NCBI GenBank assembly: GCA_026387775.1
Contig: JAPLLC010000078.1
Location: 1 to 39,693, forward strand
DNA length: 39,693 nucleotides
Origin: Candidatus Methylomirabilota bacterium
GTDB lineage: Bacteria > Methylomirabilota > Methylomirabilia > Methylomirabilales > 2-02-FULL-66-22
Direction of reading: 5' to 3'
Notes under the pieces: generated by a model
Told to the model about the DNA's origin: nothing
Databases searched by the model: none
What the model saw: the letters and a program-made list of their open reading frames with translations, nothing else
Shown here: in pieces, positions 1 through 8,114 of the stretch
How positions within the stretch are numbered: position 1 is the first letter of the stretch
Layout of the letters: each line of letters starts with the position of its first letter
Program-made: the position numbers and the translations under genes

Positions 1-3
1 AGT

Positions 4-25
4 GTGACGTGCCGGCGGACGTCAC
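4..25. repeat. Short perfect inverted repeat near the window edge
   Basis: Two 7-base arms, GTGACGT and ACGTCAC, flank an 8-base centre that itself contains GCCGGC. It lies 88 bases beyond the stop codon of the minus-strand oxidoreductase gene. It could be a transcript-end hairpin or a dyad operator for something beyond the window. No T-run is visible because the window ends three bases away. The rest of 1-113 holds nothing I can identify. Confidence 0.4.
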
Positions 26-113
26 TATGCGACATTGCGGCCCGGACCCTGCGGCACGGCTCAGGGGGGCGCAAGTGTCGCGATGTCTCGGCGAGGAACT
101 CGATCGTGTCGTC

Positions 114-1280
114 TTACCGCCGCAGCTCCACCCGCCGCCCCTCCTGGGCCGAGACGTAGCCGGCGTAGATCACCTCGACCGTCTCGTGCGCGAGCAGGAG
201 GCCCGACAAGGGCTCGCGCTTCTCCCGCACGGCGTCCACGAAGTCTTCCATCTCCTGGGGGTAACCCCGCATCCAGTCCTCGTCAGGACTGGGGAACTGC
301 CAGCCGCTCTTCGTCTCCACCTTCTCGGTGATGTACTCGTCCCCCCAGATCTGCCCGTCTGGGGCGTAAACCTGCAGGCTGGTGTTGGGATTGATGTTCA
401 CCTGGACCACGGCGTTATCGAGGTAGGCCGTCATCAGGTTCTTCACCCCGCCCAGGCTGACGTCGGTGGAGAAGACCGAGGCCTTGGTCCCGTCCTCGAA
501 GGTGAGGATGGCGGCCGACCAGTCCTCCACGTCCTCCCAGGAGGTCACGAGATACTTCTTTGGCGCCGCCTGCACGGCCGGATGTTTCGTGAGCTGGGCC
601 ACGTCCGCCAGGACCGACTTGACCCGGATGGGCTTGCCGAACTTCTGCATCCCTTCGTAGTGCTTGAGGTGGATCACCGCCCCGATCGGATGCGACCCCA
701 TCCGGTGCATGGAGCCGCCCCCGGCCGTCGCCCAGCGCCGCGAATAGGCCGCGTGCGATCCCGAGTGGCTCTCCTCGGCGCGCAGATCCAGCAGCGTCCC
801 CCCGCTGGCGTCCATCAGCCGCCGGAGCTTGGCCACCGGCGGGGCGTAGACGAAATTCTCCGCATACCCCATGATGACCTTGTTCCGGCGACACGCCTCC
901 GCCACGGCGTCCGCGTTCTTCATGGCCTCGACGAACATCGCCTGCCGTGACATGGAGTCGGCCGCGGCGAAACAGCCCGTGAGCGGCTTCTCCATCACGA
1001 TATTCTTGCCCGCGTCGGCCGCGTCGATGGCCAGCGTGTGATGGAGGCTCGTCACCACGGGGAGCGTCACGAGCTGGATATCCTTTCGCTCCAGCATCGC
1101 CCGGTGGTCGGTGTAGATGTGCGGGATGTCGAACGTCTTCGCGAAGACCGCGGCGCTCTCTTTCGTCTTCGAGCAGACCGCGACGATCTCACACTTTCCG
1201 CCCCGGATCTTGCTCAGGGCGTGAGCGTGGAGGTCCGCGGCGAACCGCGCCCCGATGATCCCGATGCCAATCCTCTCCAT
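114..1280 (-). CDS. Gfo/Idh/MocA-family NAD(P)-dependent oxidoreductase
   Basis: This is a 388-residue cytoplasmic oxidoreductase of the glucose-fructose oxidoreductase/inositol dehydrogenase family. The N-terminal Rossmann fold shows a dinucleotide-binding GIGIIGARF at residues 5-13. The family EKPL motif with its catalytic-site lysine is at 97-100. The C-terminal half carries the usual GGGSMHRMGSHPIG-type segment with a conserved His, followed by the beta-sheet substrate domain. The length is typical. The ATG at 1280 is preceded by an AGGAAGG/GAGAGG purine stretch. It is the last gene after a TRAP dctPQM set, 48 bases from dctM, so it probably oxidises the sugar, sugar acid or polyol imported by that transporter. 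The exact substrate cannot be read from the sequence. Confidence 0.9.
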   Translation of the reverse strand: MERIGIGIIGARFAADLHAHALSKIRGGKCEIVAVCSKTKESAAVFAKTFDIPHIYTDHRAMLERKDIQLVTLPVVTSLHHTLAIDAADAGKNIVMEKPLTGCFAAADSMSRQAMFVEAMKNADAVAEACRRNKVIMGYAENFVYAPPVAKLRRLMDASGGTLLDLRAEESHSGSHAAYSRRWATAGGGSMHRMGSHPIGAVIHLKHYEGMQKFGKPIRVKSVLADVAQLTKHPAVQAAPKKYLVTSWEDVEDWSAAILTFEDGTKASVFSTDVSLGGVKNLMTAYLDNAVVQVNINPNTSLQVYAPDGQIWGDEYITEKVETKSGWQFPSPDEDWMRGYPQEMEDFVDAVREKREPLSGLLLAHETVEVIYAGYVSAQEGRRVELRR

Positions 1281-1328
1281 CGCCTCTCGTCCTTCCTTTC
1301 TCGGCTCTCGGCTCTCGTCTCTCCCCCC

Positions 1329-2618
1329 CTATAGCTTGAACAACTGGGGCAGGAAGAGGACCATCTGCGGCCAGAATGCCATGATGACCAGGTCGATGAT
1401 CAGAATGAGCGTGTAGGGGATCAGCGGCTGGATCGTGTCCGACAGCTTGATCTTGGCGATGCTGCAGATGATCACCAGGCACAGTCCGATGGGCGGGGCG
1501 ATGATGGCGATCCCGATCGTGGCGATCACCAGCTCCGCGAAGTGGAGGGAGCTCAGGTTGACCGCCTGGGCGATGGGGTACAGGATCGGGAAGAAGATCA
1601 GGATGGCCGGCAAGCCGTCCAGGACCATCCCGAACACCAGGAACACCCCTATGGTCATGAGCAGGAACAGGCCCTGGCCCCCGCCGACCGCGGTGATGAA
1701 GTTGCCGATCGTCCGCGGGACTTGATGTGTGGCCAGGATCCAGGAGAATCCCGTGGCGGCCCCCACCAGCAGCGAGACGACCCCGGTCATCACCGCCGTG
1801 TCCACGAGGATCTTGTAGAGGTCTTTCTTGGTGATCTCCTTGTACCAGAAGAATGAGACGAGGAAAGCGTAAACTGTGGCAACCGCCGCCGCCTCGGTAG
1901 CCGTGAAGATCCCCGCGAAGATCCCGCCGAAGATGATGACCGTCATCATCATCGGCACCACGCTATCGCGAATGGAGATGAGGGTCTCCTTTAGAGGAGG
2001 CCGCGCGTGCATGGCGCCGGGGAGGAGCCCTCGGATGGATTGCCAGTAGATGAGCGCCATCAAAGTCACCGCCATGAAGAAGCCGGGGAGGAACCCCCCC
2101 ATGAAGAGGGCGGCGATCGAGATGTTCGACATCGCCCCCAGCACCACCATGTTGAGACAGGGGGGGATCATCATCCCCATCCCGGTGGAGGCTGCGACGA
2201 TGGCGGCCGCGCGCGCCGCTGGATACCCGGCCCGCACCATGGACGGCAGGAGGAGGGCACCGATGGCGGAGGCGTCCGCGATCGAAGAGCCGGAGATCCC
2301 GGAAAAGAATATCTCGGCCACCACGACCACGAAGCCCAGCCCGCCCCGGATGTGCCCGACCAGATTGGAGGCTAGACGGACCAGTCGCTGGGAGATGCCT
2401 CCCTGCTCCATCAGGCCTCCAGCCAGGATAAAGAGTGGAATGGCTAGGAAGGGGAAGGTGTCGATGCCGGAGTAGAGCTTGATCGTCACGGTCGACAAGG
2501 GGATCGCGCCGTGCTCCAGGAGAGCCAGGATGCAGGCCAAGATCATGGAAAACGCCACCGGCACGTTGATGGCCAGGAGGAAGGCGAAGCTCCCCAGCAG
2601 GACCAGGATCGTGATCAT
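1329..2618 (-). CDS. dctM: TRAP transporter large permease, DctM type
   Basis: A 429-residue integral membrane protein with about twelve hydrophobic segments, the ion-coupled translocation subunit of a tripartite (TRAP) transporter. Family signatures are visible: PLFILAGGLMEQGGISQRLV early, SGISGSSIADASA, and MMIPPCLNMV. I chose the ATG at 2618 because it overlaps the dctQ stop by four bases (ATGA). The open frame extends upstream to 2942, but that stretch is a shadow of dctQ and is not membrane-like. It works with DctQ and the periplasmic DctP just upstream and is followed by an oxidoreductase, so a catabolic uptake role is likely. The substrate is unknown; dicarboxylates, sugar acids and 2-oxoacids are all possible for this family. 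Confidence 0.95.
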   Translation of the reverse strand: MITILVLLGSFAFLLAINVPVAFSMILACILALLEHGAIPLSTVTIKLYSGIDTFPFLAIPLFILAGGLMEQGGISQRLVRLASNLVGHIRGGLGFVVVVAEIFFSGISGSSIADASAIGALLLPSMVRAGYPAARAAAIVAASTGMGMMIPPCLNMVVLGAMSNISIAALFMGGFLPGFFMAVTLMALIYWQSIRGLLPGAMHARPPLKETLISIRDSVVPMMMTVIIFGGIFAGIFTATEAAAVATVYAFLVSFFWYKEITKKDLYKILVDTAVMTGVVSLLVGAATGFSWILATHQVPRTIGNFITAVGGGQGLFLLMTIGVFLVFGMVLDGLPAILIFFPILYPIAQAVNLSSLHFAELVIATIGIAIIAPPIGLCLVIICSIAKIKLSDTIQPLIPYTLILIIDLVIMAFWPQMVLFLPQLFKL

Positions 2619-3094
2619 GGCCGCTGGCCCTCCTCTTTCACCTGCTTCCATCGCTCGATTTCCAGCTGGATCAGGTAGATGATGATCAGGGCCCCGCTCA
2701 ACGGAATCGGGAGGAACGCCCAGGTATAGGAGAGGTCCATCGTGGCGAAGGTCCGGTTCCGGTTGAAACCCAGCATCGTCCATCCCTGCACGATCATCAC
2801 CACCGCCACGACCAGCATCACCAGGGGGCTCACCAGCTCGATGCGATGGCGCCACCGGTCGGGAAACTGCCTCACCACCAGCTCGATCCCGAAGTGACGC
2901 ATCCGCTTCACCCCCAGCGCCGCCCCGACGAACACCACCCACTGATACAACAGCATGGCCAGGTCTTCCGACCAGGCCAGGGGGGTCTGGAGGACGAACC
3001 GGTTGAACACCTGGATGAAGACCACCACGGCCAGCGCAACCATCAGGGTCGCGCAGGCACCCTCGATGAGATTGTCAAACGCCTTCTTCAGCAT
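2615..3094 (-). CDS. dctQ: TRAP transporter small permease, DctQ type
   Basis: A 159-residue membrane protein with four hydrophobic segments, as expected for the small TRAP subunit that bridges the periplasmic binding protein and DctM. The segment LAWSEDLAMLLYQWVVFVGA (residues 39-58) matches the conserved W-x-E-E/D helix region of the family. It starts 85 bases after the dctP stop and overlaps dctM by four bases, so DctQ and DctM are probably translationally coupled. A terminator-like hairpin lies between dctP and this gene, which predicts less dctQM than dctP message. Confidence 0.92.
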   Translation of the reverse strand: MLKKAFDNLIEGACATLMVALAVVVFIQVFNRFVLQTPLAWSEDLAMLLYQWVVFVGAALGVKRMRHFGIELVVRQFPDRWRHRIELVSPLVMLVVAVVMIVQGWTMLGFNRNRTFATMDLSYTWAFLPIPLSGALIIIYLIQLEIERWKQVKEEGQRP

Positions 3095-3118
3095 CGTCGC
3101 CCCTCAGCCCGCAGACCG

Positions 3119-3163
3119 AAAAAAAGGGGGAAGGCGGCTCGCGGATCGCCACCGCCTCCCCCC
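3119..3163 (-). terminator. Hairpin plus T7 tract between dctP and dctQ (attenuator)
   Basis: On the minus strand, 12-base arms (3163-3152 and 3137-3126, one mismatch) enclose a 14-base loop, followed at once by seven T residues (3125-3119). This has all parts of an intrinsic terminator. It starts 17 bases after the dctP stop codon and ends 25 bases before the dctQ start. Within an operon it most likely acts as a partial terminator, giving excess binding protein over permease. Confidence 0.8.
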
Positions 3164-3179
3164 GCACGAGCTCGTCCTG

Positions 3180-4181
3180 CTACTTCTTGGCGGCGCGCGC
3201 CTGCTCCAGCAGGTCCTTGCCGAACGGGTACTTCTTGACGAAGTTGTCGTACACCGGCTGGATCCGCTTCTCGAAGGTGGCCTTGTCCACATCCGTCACC
3301 ACCGTCACGCCCTTCTCCTTCAGCAGGCCGATGGCCTTGCTCTCCAGCGCGACGTAGGTCTCCAGGAAGTACTTCTCGGCGTCCTGTCCGGCCGCAGTGA
3401 TCTCAGTCTGAACATCCTTGGGCAGGCCGTCCCACCACTTCTTGTTGGCGATGAAGCTGCTCACCGACCAGAACTGCTCGGTCAGCGAATACACCTTGGA
3501 AACCTCCCAGTGCTTCGAGGTCCAGTAGAGGGCTGGCGAGTTCTCGGCACCGTCCAGGACCTTCTGCTGCAGGGCCAGATACACCTCGCCGAAGGCCAGC
3601 GGGGTGCCGATTCCCCCCATCTCGTTGATGGCCTGGATCTGAATGTCGCTTGGCTGCACGCGAATCTTCATTCCCTTGAGGTCCTCGGGCTTGCGCACCG
3701 GCTTGCTGGCGTAGATGCTCCGGCCGCCGTCATCCACCCAGAACACCCCCACCAGGCCCTGCTTGGGGTAATACTCGGTCACGAATTTCTTGCCGACGTT
3801 ACTGCGGATGACCTTCCACAGATCTTCCCGGCTGTTGAACAGGTAGGGCAGATCCCAGACCTTCGACTCGGGGATCCACTCGCCGGCGAACGAGGCCGGC
3901 ATCTTGGCCATCTCGATGCTGCCGGTCTGGACGCCCATGAACAGGTCCTTGGTCTGGCCAAGCTGGGCGCTATGGAAGACCTGGATCTCCACCCGCCCCT
4001 TGGTCCGCTCCTTCACCTTGTCGGCGAAGAACTGCATGGTCAAGGAGTGCGGATGATCCGGCGACAGGATGTCCGCGATCTTTGCCGTGATCTTCTGCTG
4101 CGCCTGGGCGACCCCGCAAAGGCCGGCGAGCACGAACGCCCCGACCAGTACCACCGTGACCACGCGCGCAAACTCCTTCAT
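3180..4181 (-). CDS. dctP: TRAP transporter substrate-binding protein, DctP type
   Basis: A 333-residue periplasmic solute receptor. Residues 1-27 form a classic Sec signal peptide: positive KEFAR start, hydrophobic core, and AQA before the likely cleavage point. The mature protein shows the DctP fold, including the conserved arginine in GMKIRVQ that usually salt-bridges a substrate carboxylate, and VLDGAENSP further on. The ATG at 4181 has a strong ribosome site, GGGAGGT, seven bases upstream. The frame stays open upstream to 5474 but that part is a shadow of yeiH. The ligand is probably a carboxylate by family precedent, but its identity is unknown. Confidence 0.94.
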   Translation of the reverse strand: MKEFARVVTVVLVGAFVLAGLCGVAQAQQKITAKIADILSPDHPHSLTMQFFADKVKERTKGRVEIQVFHSAQLGQTKDLFMGVQTGSIEMAKMPASFAGEWIPESKVWDLPYLFNSREDLWKVIRSNVGKKFVTEYYPKQGLVGVFWVDDGGRSIYASKPVRKPEDLKGMKIRVQPSDIQIQAINEMGGIGTPLAFGEVYLALQQKVLDGAENSPALYWTSKHWEVSKVYSLTEQFWSVSSFIANKKWWDGLPKDVQTEITAAGQDAEKYFLETYVALESKAIGLLKEKGVTVVTDVDKATFEKRIQPVYDNFVKKYPFGKDLLEQARAAKK

Positions 4182-4277
4182 CGTTGCACCTCCCAGTATG
4201 GCCCTCGCAGTTGACAAAGGCGGCATCCCGCAGCCTGAGGGGCAAGCCGCGAGCCCGATATCTCGAAGTGTGATTCT

Positions 4278-4306
4278 AAATTGCCCCGATCCCGTTGCGC
4301 TGTCAA
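4278..4306 (-). promoter_or_regulatory. Possible sigma70-type promoter for dctP
   Basis: On the minus strand a perfect TTGACA (4306-4301) is followed after 17 bases by CAATTT (4283-4278), a poor -10 box. It lies in the 185-base gap between yeiH and dctP, about 100 bases before the dctP start. The good -35 box makes independent transcription of the TRAP set plausible; the weak -10 keeps confidence low. Confidence 0.3.
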
Positions 4307-4366
4307 CGGAAATGTCCGGAATGGCTGCTCCGGGGCATGTCACGACCGCACGATGGGCTTCCGCCC

Positions 4367-5383
4367 TCAGCGGATGCCGGCCAGCGTGATCAGGCCGAAG
4401 CTGACGACGGCCATGAAGGCCGCGGCGCAAAGGCCCGCGTAGAAGGGCCGCAAGCCGATCTTCCTCATGGCGGCCACGTGGGTTTCCAGACCCACGCCGG
4501 CCAGGGCCGAGACGATCAGAAACTGCGAGACGCTCTGGATGCCTTGCCGGACGGCGGGCGCGAAGGCCCCCAGGGAATTCAGGATGGCCATCCCCACGAA
4601 ACCGAGGACGAAGAGGGGCACGGCCTGATGAAGCCGGAATCTTTTCCCCTCGCCTGCCGCGCCGCCTTCGGCTTGGCGCTTCCTCAAATAGAACCAGCTC
4701 AGACCCACAATCACTGGGGCCATGAAGAGATTGCGGGTCAGCTTCACCACCGTGGCCACCTCGCCGGCTTTCTGGCTGTAGATGAGGCCCGTGGCCACCA
4801 CCTGGCTGGTGTCGTTGACCGCCGTGCCCGCCCAAGTCCCGAAGAAGGTGTCGGAGAGGTGCCACAGGTGCCCCAGCAAAGGATAAACCAGGACCGCCAC
4901 CAGGCCGAAGACGGTGATAGTGGCGACGGCCAGGGAGGTCTCCTCTTCCCGGGATTCGATCAGCGGGGCCGTCGCCACGATGGCCGACACCCCGCAGATG
5001 GAGGTCCCGACCCCGATGAGGGTCCCCAGGCGATCCGACATCCCCATGCGCATGCTGATGAAACGGACGACCAGGATGGCCAGGACGATGCAGGTCGCCA
5101 CCACCAAGACGGCGGCCGCTCCGGTCTCGAGGACCTGACCGAGACTCAGCTGGGCCCCCATCAGCGCGATCCCGACCCGGAGGATCCGCTTCACCGCGAA
5201 GCTCGTGCCGGGCTTGCAGGAGTCGGGCACTCCGATCAGGTTGCGGATCACGATGCCGAGGATGATGGCGATGGCAACGGCACTCACCACTTCCTTGCCG
5301 TTCACCGTGATCTGGCTCTGAACGAAGCGCGCGGGGAAACTGATGGCGAGGATCAAGGCGAATCCCGGGACGTACTTCAGCAT
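4367..5383 (-). CDS. YeiH/UPF0324-family membrane transporter (putative sulfate exporter family)
   Basis: A 338-residue protein with about ten hydrophobic segments and the family pattern near the start: IAIILGIVIRNLIG, then LRVGIALMGAQLSLGQV, and GVGTSICGVSAIVATAP in the middle. These features match the YeiH family of putative anion or sulfate exporters, whose true substrate is poorly established. The ATG at 5383 follows an AGGAG six bases upstream. It begins 18 bases after the metallophosphoesterase stop, so it is probably the last gene of the yicC-gmk-rpoZ-mobBA transcript. It could also be linked to the TRAP genes downstream, since some exporters of this family sit with sulfonate or sulfoacetate catabolism. 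Confidence 0.85.
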   Translation of the reverse strand: MLKYVPGFALILAISFPARFVQSQITVNGKEVVSAVAIAIILGIVIRNLIGVPDSCKPGTSFAVKRILRVGIALMGAQLSLGQVLETGAAAVLVVATCIVLAILVVRFISMRMGMSDRLGTLIGVGTSICGVSAIVATAPLIESREEETSLAVATITVFGLVAVLVYPLLGHLWHLSDTFFGTWAGTAVNDTSQVVATGLIYSQKAGEVATVVKLTRNLFMAPVIVGLSWFYLRKRQAEGGAAGEGKRFRLHQAVPLFVLGFVGMAILNSLGAFAPAVRQGIQSVSQFLIVSALAGVGLETHVAAMRKIGLRPFYAGLCAAAFMAVVSFGLITLAGIR

Positions 5384-5401
5384 GATTTCTCCTGCGCCGA
5401 C

Positions 5402-6214
5402 TCAGCGAACGTAGACGGGAAGAGCCGGGAGGCGCGGCTCCGGCACGACCCGGCCGTCCAGGAAGTGCAGCCATTGCCGCATCTGCCCCCCGGTGATCTC
5501 GACCACGCGGAACCCCGGGGAATCCTGGGTGATCTCCGGCTCCTGGTTGACCGGGGAGAACTGGAACGCCAGGGCGGGCACGCTCGCGAAGAGCGTCCGG
5601 CCATAGCGAAAGCTGCGCGCCTGATGGACGTGCCCGTAGGCCACGGCCGCCACCTGGGCGTGGCGCGAGACGAGGGAGAGGAACGGCTCGGCGTTCGTCA
5701 GGCCGAGCCGGTCGAGCCAGCGGATGTAGATCGGGAGCGGCTGATGGTGCAGGAAGATCCAGGTGGGCCGATCAGCGTGGGCGCGAAGCTCCTCCTCCAG
5801 CCAGCGGAGCTGGCCGGCCGAGAAAGCGCCCTCCTCCTTGCCGGGGAGCGACGAGTCCAGGAGAAGAAATCGCATGCTTCCCACCTCGAAGGCCCCGCAG
5901 ACCGGGTCGGCCGAGGGGGGGCCGGACGGATGGAAGATCCGCCGGAAGGCGGCCCGCGCGTCGTGGTTCCCCATCAGGAAATGGATCGGGGCCGTGAGCG
6001 GCCGGAGCAGCTCTTGCAGCCGCCGGTACGAATCTTCCGACTCGTCGCTGATCAGATCCCCGCCGGCCACCACGAAGTCCGGCCGCAGGCGGTTCAGCAT
6101 GTCGATCGCCTGCCGGAGGACGGCCGCCGTGTCCACTCCGTGCTGGAGGCGGCTCGCGTCCGCCAGGATGTGCAGGTCCGAGATGTGCGCGAAGCGAAGA
6201 TCCGCTCGGGTCAT
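5402..6214 (-). CDS. Calcineurin-like metallophosphoesterase (CpdA/class III PDE type)
   Basis: A 270-residue cytoplasmic phosphoesterase. All dinuclear-metal motifs are present in order: DLH (D13, H15), GGD (51-53), GNHD (82-85), LHHQPLP, and YGHVH near the end. This arrangement fits the cyclic-nucleotide phosphodiesterase-like class III group, but the physiological substrate cannot be assigned. I prefer the ATG at 6214 over an in-frame ATG at 6247 because GGAGGAG lies six bases upstream of it and homology starts there. It follows mobA by 72 bases and precedes the YeiH-type gene by 18 bases. Confidence 0.9.
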   Translation of the reverse strand: MTRADLRFAHISDLHILADASRLQHGVDTAAVLRQAIDMLNRLRPDFVVAGGDLISDESEDSYRRLQELLRPLTAPIHFLMGNHDARAAFRRIFHPSGPPSADPVCGAFEVGSMRFLLLDSSLPGKEEGAFSAGQLRWLEEELRAHADRPTWIFLHHQPLPIYIRWLDRLGLTNAEPFLSLVSRHAQVAAVAYGHVHQARSFRYGRTLFASVPALAFQFSPVNQEPEITQDSPGFRVVEITGGQMRQWLHFLDGRVVPEPRLPALPVYVR

Positions 6215-6286
6215 CGGGCTCCTCCGTGACGCCTCAGAGAGAGACAAAGGAGAGGTCCGGCAGCCGCGGGAGCGCCCCGCTCTCCG

Positions 6287-6946
6287 TCAGGGTGCGCATG
6301 GGGACTTCCCGCGCTCCTGGAAGAGCGCGGCTGCGGCCGCCAGCTCTTCCGGGGTGTTCAGGTTGAGGAAGGACTCGAAGTGCGGGTCGAGTGGGCGGAG
6401 CTCCTCGACGTCCACCCGACACACCCGCACCGCCCCGAACAGCTCGTCCACGCGCAGCCGGTCCTCCCGGAGCATGGCCTCCAGATAGGGCAGACAGGAT
6501 CGGCTATAGACCGCGTGGAGCGGCTCATACCCTTTGGCGGAGTGTGGGACCACGACATCGTAGTCGGGGGCGAGGCGGCAGAGGCGGGCGACGACCGCGG
6601 GACTCACCAGGGGCATGTCGCAGGCGAGGCAGAACGTCCGTGGGTGGCTGCTCGACGCGAGGGCGGTGTAGATGCCCCCCAGGGGCCCCTTGCCCGGAAT
6701 ACGATCCGTGTGGACCGGTACGCCGAGCGCGGTGTACGGGGCCCGTTCGTTGGCGGCGATCAGGACTTCCGGGAAGAGGGGGCGGAGAACATCCAGCACG
6801 TGCTCGATCAGGCGCCGGCCGCCGAAGGGGAGAAAGGCCTTGTTGCTGCCCATCCGACGCGAGCGCCCGCCGGCCAGGATGGCGCCGGTCACGGAAACCA
6901 CCGGCAGACGATCCGGGTCGGACCTTCCGCCGCCTGCGGGGGCCAT
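6287..6946 (-). CDS. mobA: Molybdenum cofactor guanylyltransferase MobA
   Basis: A 219-residue nucleotidyltransferase that attaches GMP to molybdopterin to give the bis- or mono-MGD cofactor of enzymes such as formate dehydrogenase and nitrate reductase. The nucleotide-binding signature LAGGRSRRMGSNKA is at residues 24-37, with GPLGGIYTAL and CDMPLVS following. The ATG at 6946 shares one base with the mobB stop (TGATG), which supports this start even though about 20 residues precede the conserved core. mobB and mobA are thus translationally linked inside an operon with gmk, the source of GDP for GTP, a sensible metabolic neighbour. Confidence 0.94.
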   Translation of the reverse strand: MAPAGGGRSDPDRLPVVSVTGAILAGGRSRRMGSNKAFLPFGGRRLIEHVLDVLRPLFPEVLIAANERAPYTALGVPVHTDRIPGKGPLGGIYTALASSSHPRTFCLACDMPLVSPAVVARLCRLAPDYDVVVPHSAKGYEPLHAVYSRSCLPYLEAMLREDRLRVDELFGAVRVCRVDVEELRPLDPHFESFLNLNTPEELAAAAALFQERGKSPCAP

Positions 6947-7605
6947 CACAAGGGCTCGCCGGGAATTCGGAGCTCGATCGTCGGCCCGCCGGCGAGATCC
7001 CGACAGTCCCCGACCAAGCTCCGCACCACGCGGGCGAGGACCGCCTCCGCCTGAACGTCCAGGGCGACACGACGCCCCCCGACGAGGAGGTCCAGCCCCG
7101 GCCGGCCCTTCCCGGTCAGCCATTCCCGCTCGATGAAGTCGGCGAGCAGCCCGACGGCCTCCAGGCCGAAATGGGGGACGGGGGTCCCCGTCTCCCAATC
7201 GGCCACCACCGCGACCAGGCGATCCTCCGGTCCGCACAGGAGCGGCAAGCCTTGGGCCTGCCGGTTCACCTCGATCTTCGGCATGGGGCCGGTCTTGAAG
7301 CCTTCGGTGAGGACGAGATCCACCCCGCCCAGGGCGCGGTGGACGATCGTCTCCAGCGAGAGCCCTCCCGGCGCGTCGCGCACGGCGAAGAACATCTCGG
7401 GAGACGTCAGCGCGACCGCCCGCGCGCCGGCCTGCCTGTGGCGCCACGAATCCTTACCCGGCACGTCCACCGTGACGGGGCCGTGGTAGTGGTGCTTGAT
7501 CGTGCCGACGTGCCGCCCGCGCGCCACGAGCTCCCGAATCAGCTTCTCCAGCAGGGTCGTCTTTCCACTGTTGGAGCGGCCCACGACCGAGAGGATGGGA
7601 ATCAC
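6946..7605 (-). CDS. mobB: Molybdopterin-guanine dinucleotide biosynthesis protein MobB
   Basis: A 219-residue P-loop GTPase accessory to MobA. Walker A is GRSNSGKTT near residue 9, followed by GTIKHHYHG, a MobB hallmark. FAVRD and a LTEGFK segment with an acidic residue mark the nucleotide pocket. Most MobB proteins are about 165-175 residues, so roughly 45 extra C-terminal residues form an appendage whose role is unclear. It starts 21 bases after the rpoZ stop and shares one base with mobA. Confidence 0.92.
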   Translation of the reverse strand: MIPILSVVGRSNSGKTTLLEKLIRELVARGRHVGTIKHHYHGPVTVDVPGKDSWRHRQAGARAVALTSPEMFFAVRDAPGGLSLETIVHRALGGVDLVLTEGFKTGPMPKIEVNRQAQGLPLLCGPEDRLVAVVADWETGTPVPHFGLEAVGLLADFIEREWLTGKGRPGLDLLVGGRRVALDVQAEAVLARVVRSLVGDCRDLAGGPTIELRIPGEPL

Positions 7606-7626
7606 GCGTCACCTGTGGGGAGGGAC

Positions 7627-8058
7627 CTACTCCTCCGTCTCTTCGGGCTCGATCACCTCGAGGCCGCCCAGCTCCTCCAGCCCCTCTTCCTCGAACTCGT
7701 TCATGAGCAGGCCTTCCGCGGCCCCGCTGGTTATCGGGGCCTCCACGACAGCCTCCTCTTCCTCGATCTGCTCCTCGGCCTCGGCAACCGCCTCTTCCGG
7801 TTCGGCGCTGAGGCTCCGGTACCAGGTCGGCTTCGCATCGGCCTCGGCGGCCAGTTCACTTACCGTGTTCTCTATCTCGTAGGCCAGCTTTCCCGTGGCG
7901 ACTTCCTCCAGGGCCTGGTAGATCGGCTTCACGCTCCGTACCTGCACCAGGGGGACGGCCCCGCGATTGAGCTGCTTTGCCCGCTTCGCCGCCACCATGA
8001 CCAGGCGGTACTTGCTGTCGACATGCTCCATCAGATCCTCGATCGGCACCTGCGCCAT
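7627..8058 (-). CDS. rpoZ: DNA-directed RNA polymerase omega subunit with long acidic tail
   Basis: A 143-residue protein. The first 75 or so residues match the omega subunit: EDLMEHVDSKYRLVMVAAKR, then the ALEEVATGKL segment. Omega promotes assembly of the beta-prime subunit and ppGpp responses. The E. coli protein is about 90 residues. Here, after residue 80, there is a highly acidic Glu-rich tail of about 60 residues, which is unusual. It lies between gmk (56 bases upstream) and mobB; the order yicC-gmk-rpoZ is widely conserved. Confidence 0.93.
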   Translation of the reverse strand: MAQVPIEDLMEHVDSKYRLVMVAAKRAKQLNRGAVPLVQVRSVKPIYQALEEVATGKLAYEIENTVSELAAEADAKPTWYRSLSAEPEEAVAEAEEQIEEEEAVVEAPITSGAAEGLLMNEFEEEGLEELGGLEVIEPEETEE

Positions 8059-8114
8059 GTCTATCGCTCCTCTCCGTCGGATCCGCCACCCAACCCGTGC
8101 CGGGCTCCCGTGGA

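Noticed and set aside
4182..5474. N-terminal extension of dctP by the open frame running up to 5474
   Set aside because: A clear signal peptide and ribosome site mark the start at 4181; the upstream part is antisense-phase reading of yeiH.
4295..6229. Long plus-strand open frame opposite yeiH and the phosphoesterase (644 codons)
   Set aside because: It is antisense to two well-supported genes, is rich in His, Gly, Gln and Asp as GC-rich shadows are, and shows no domain.
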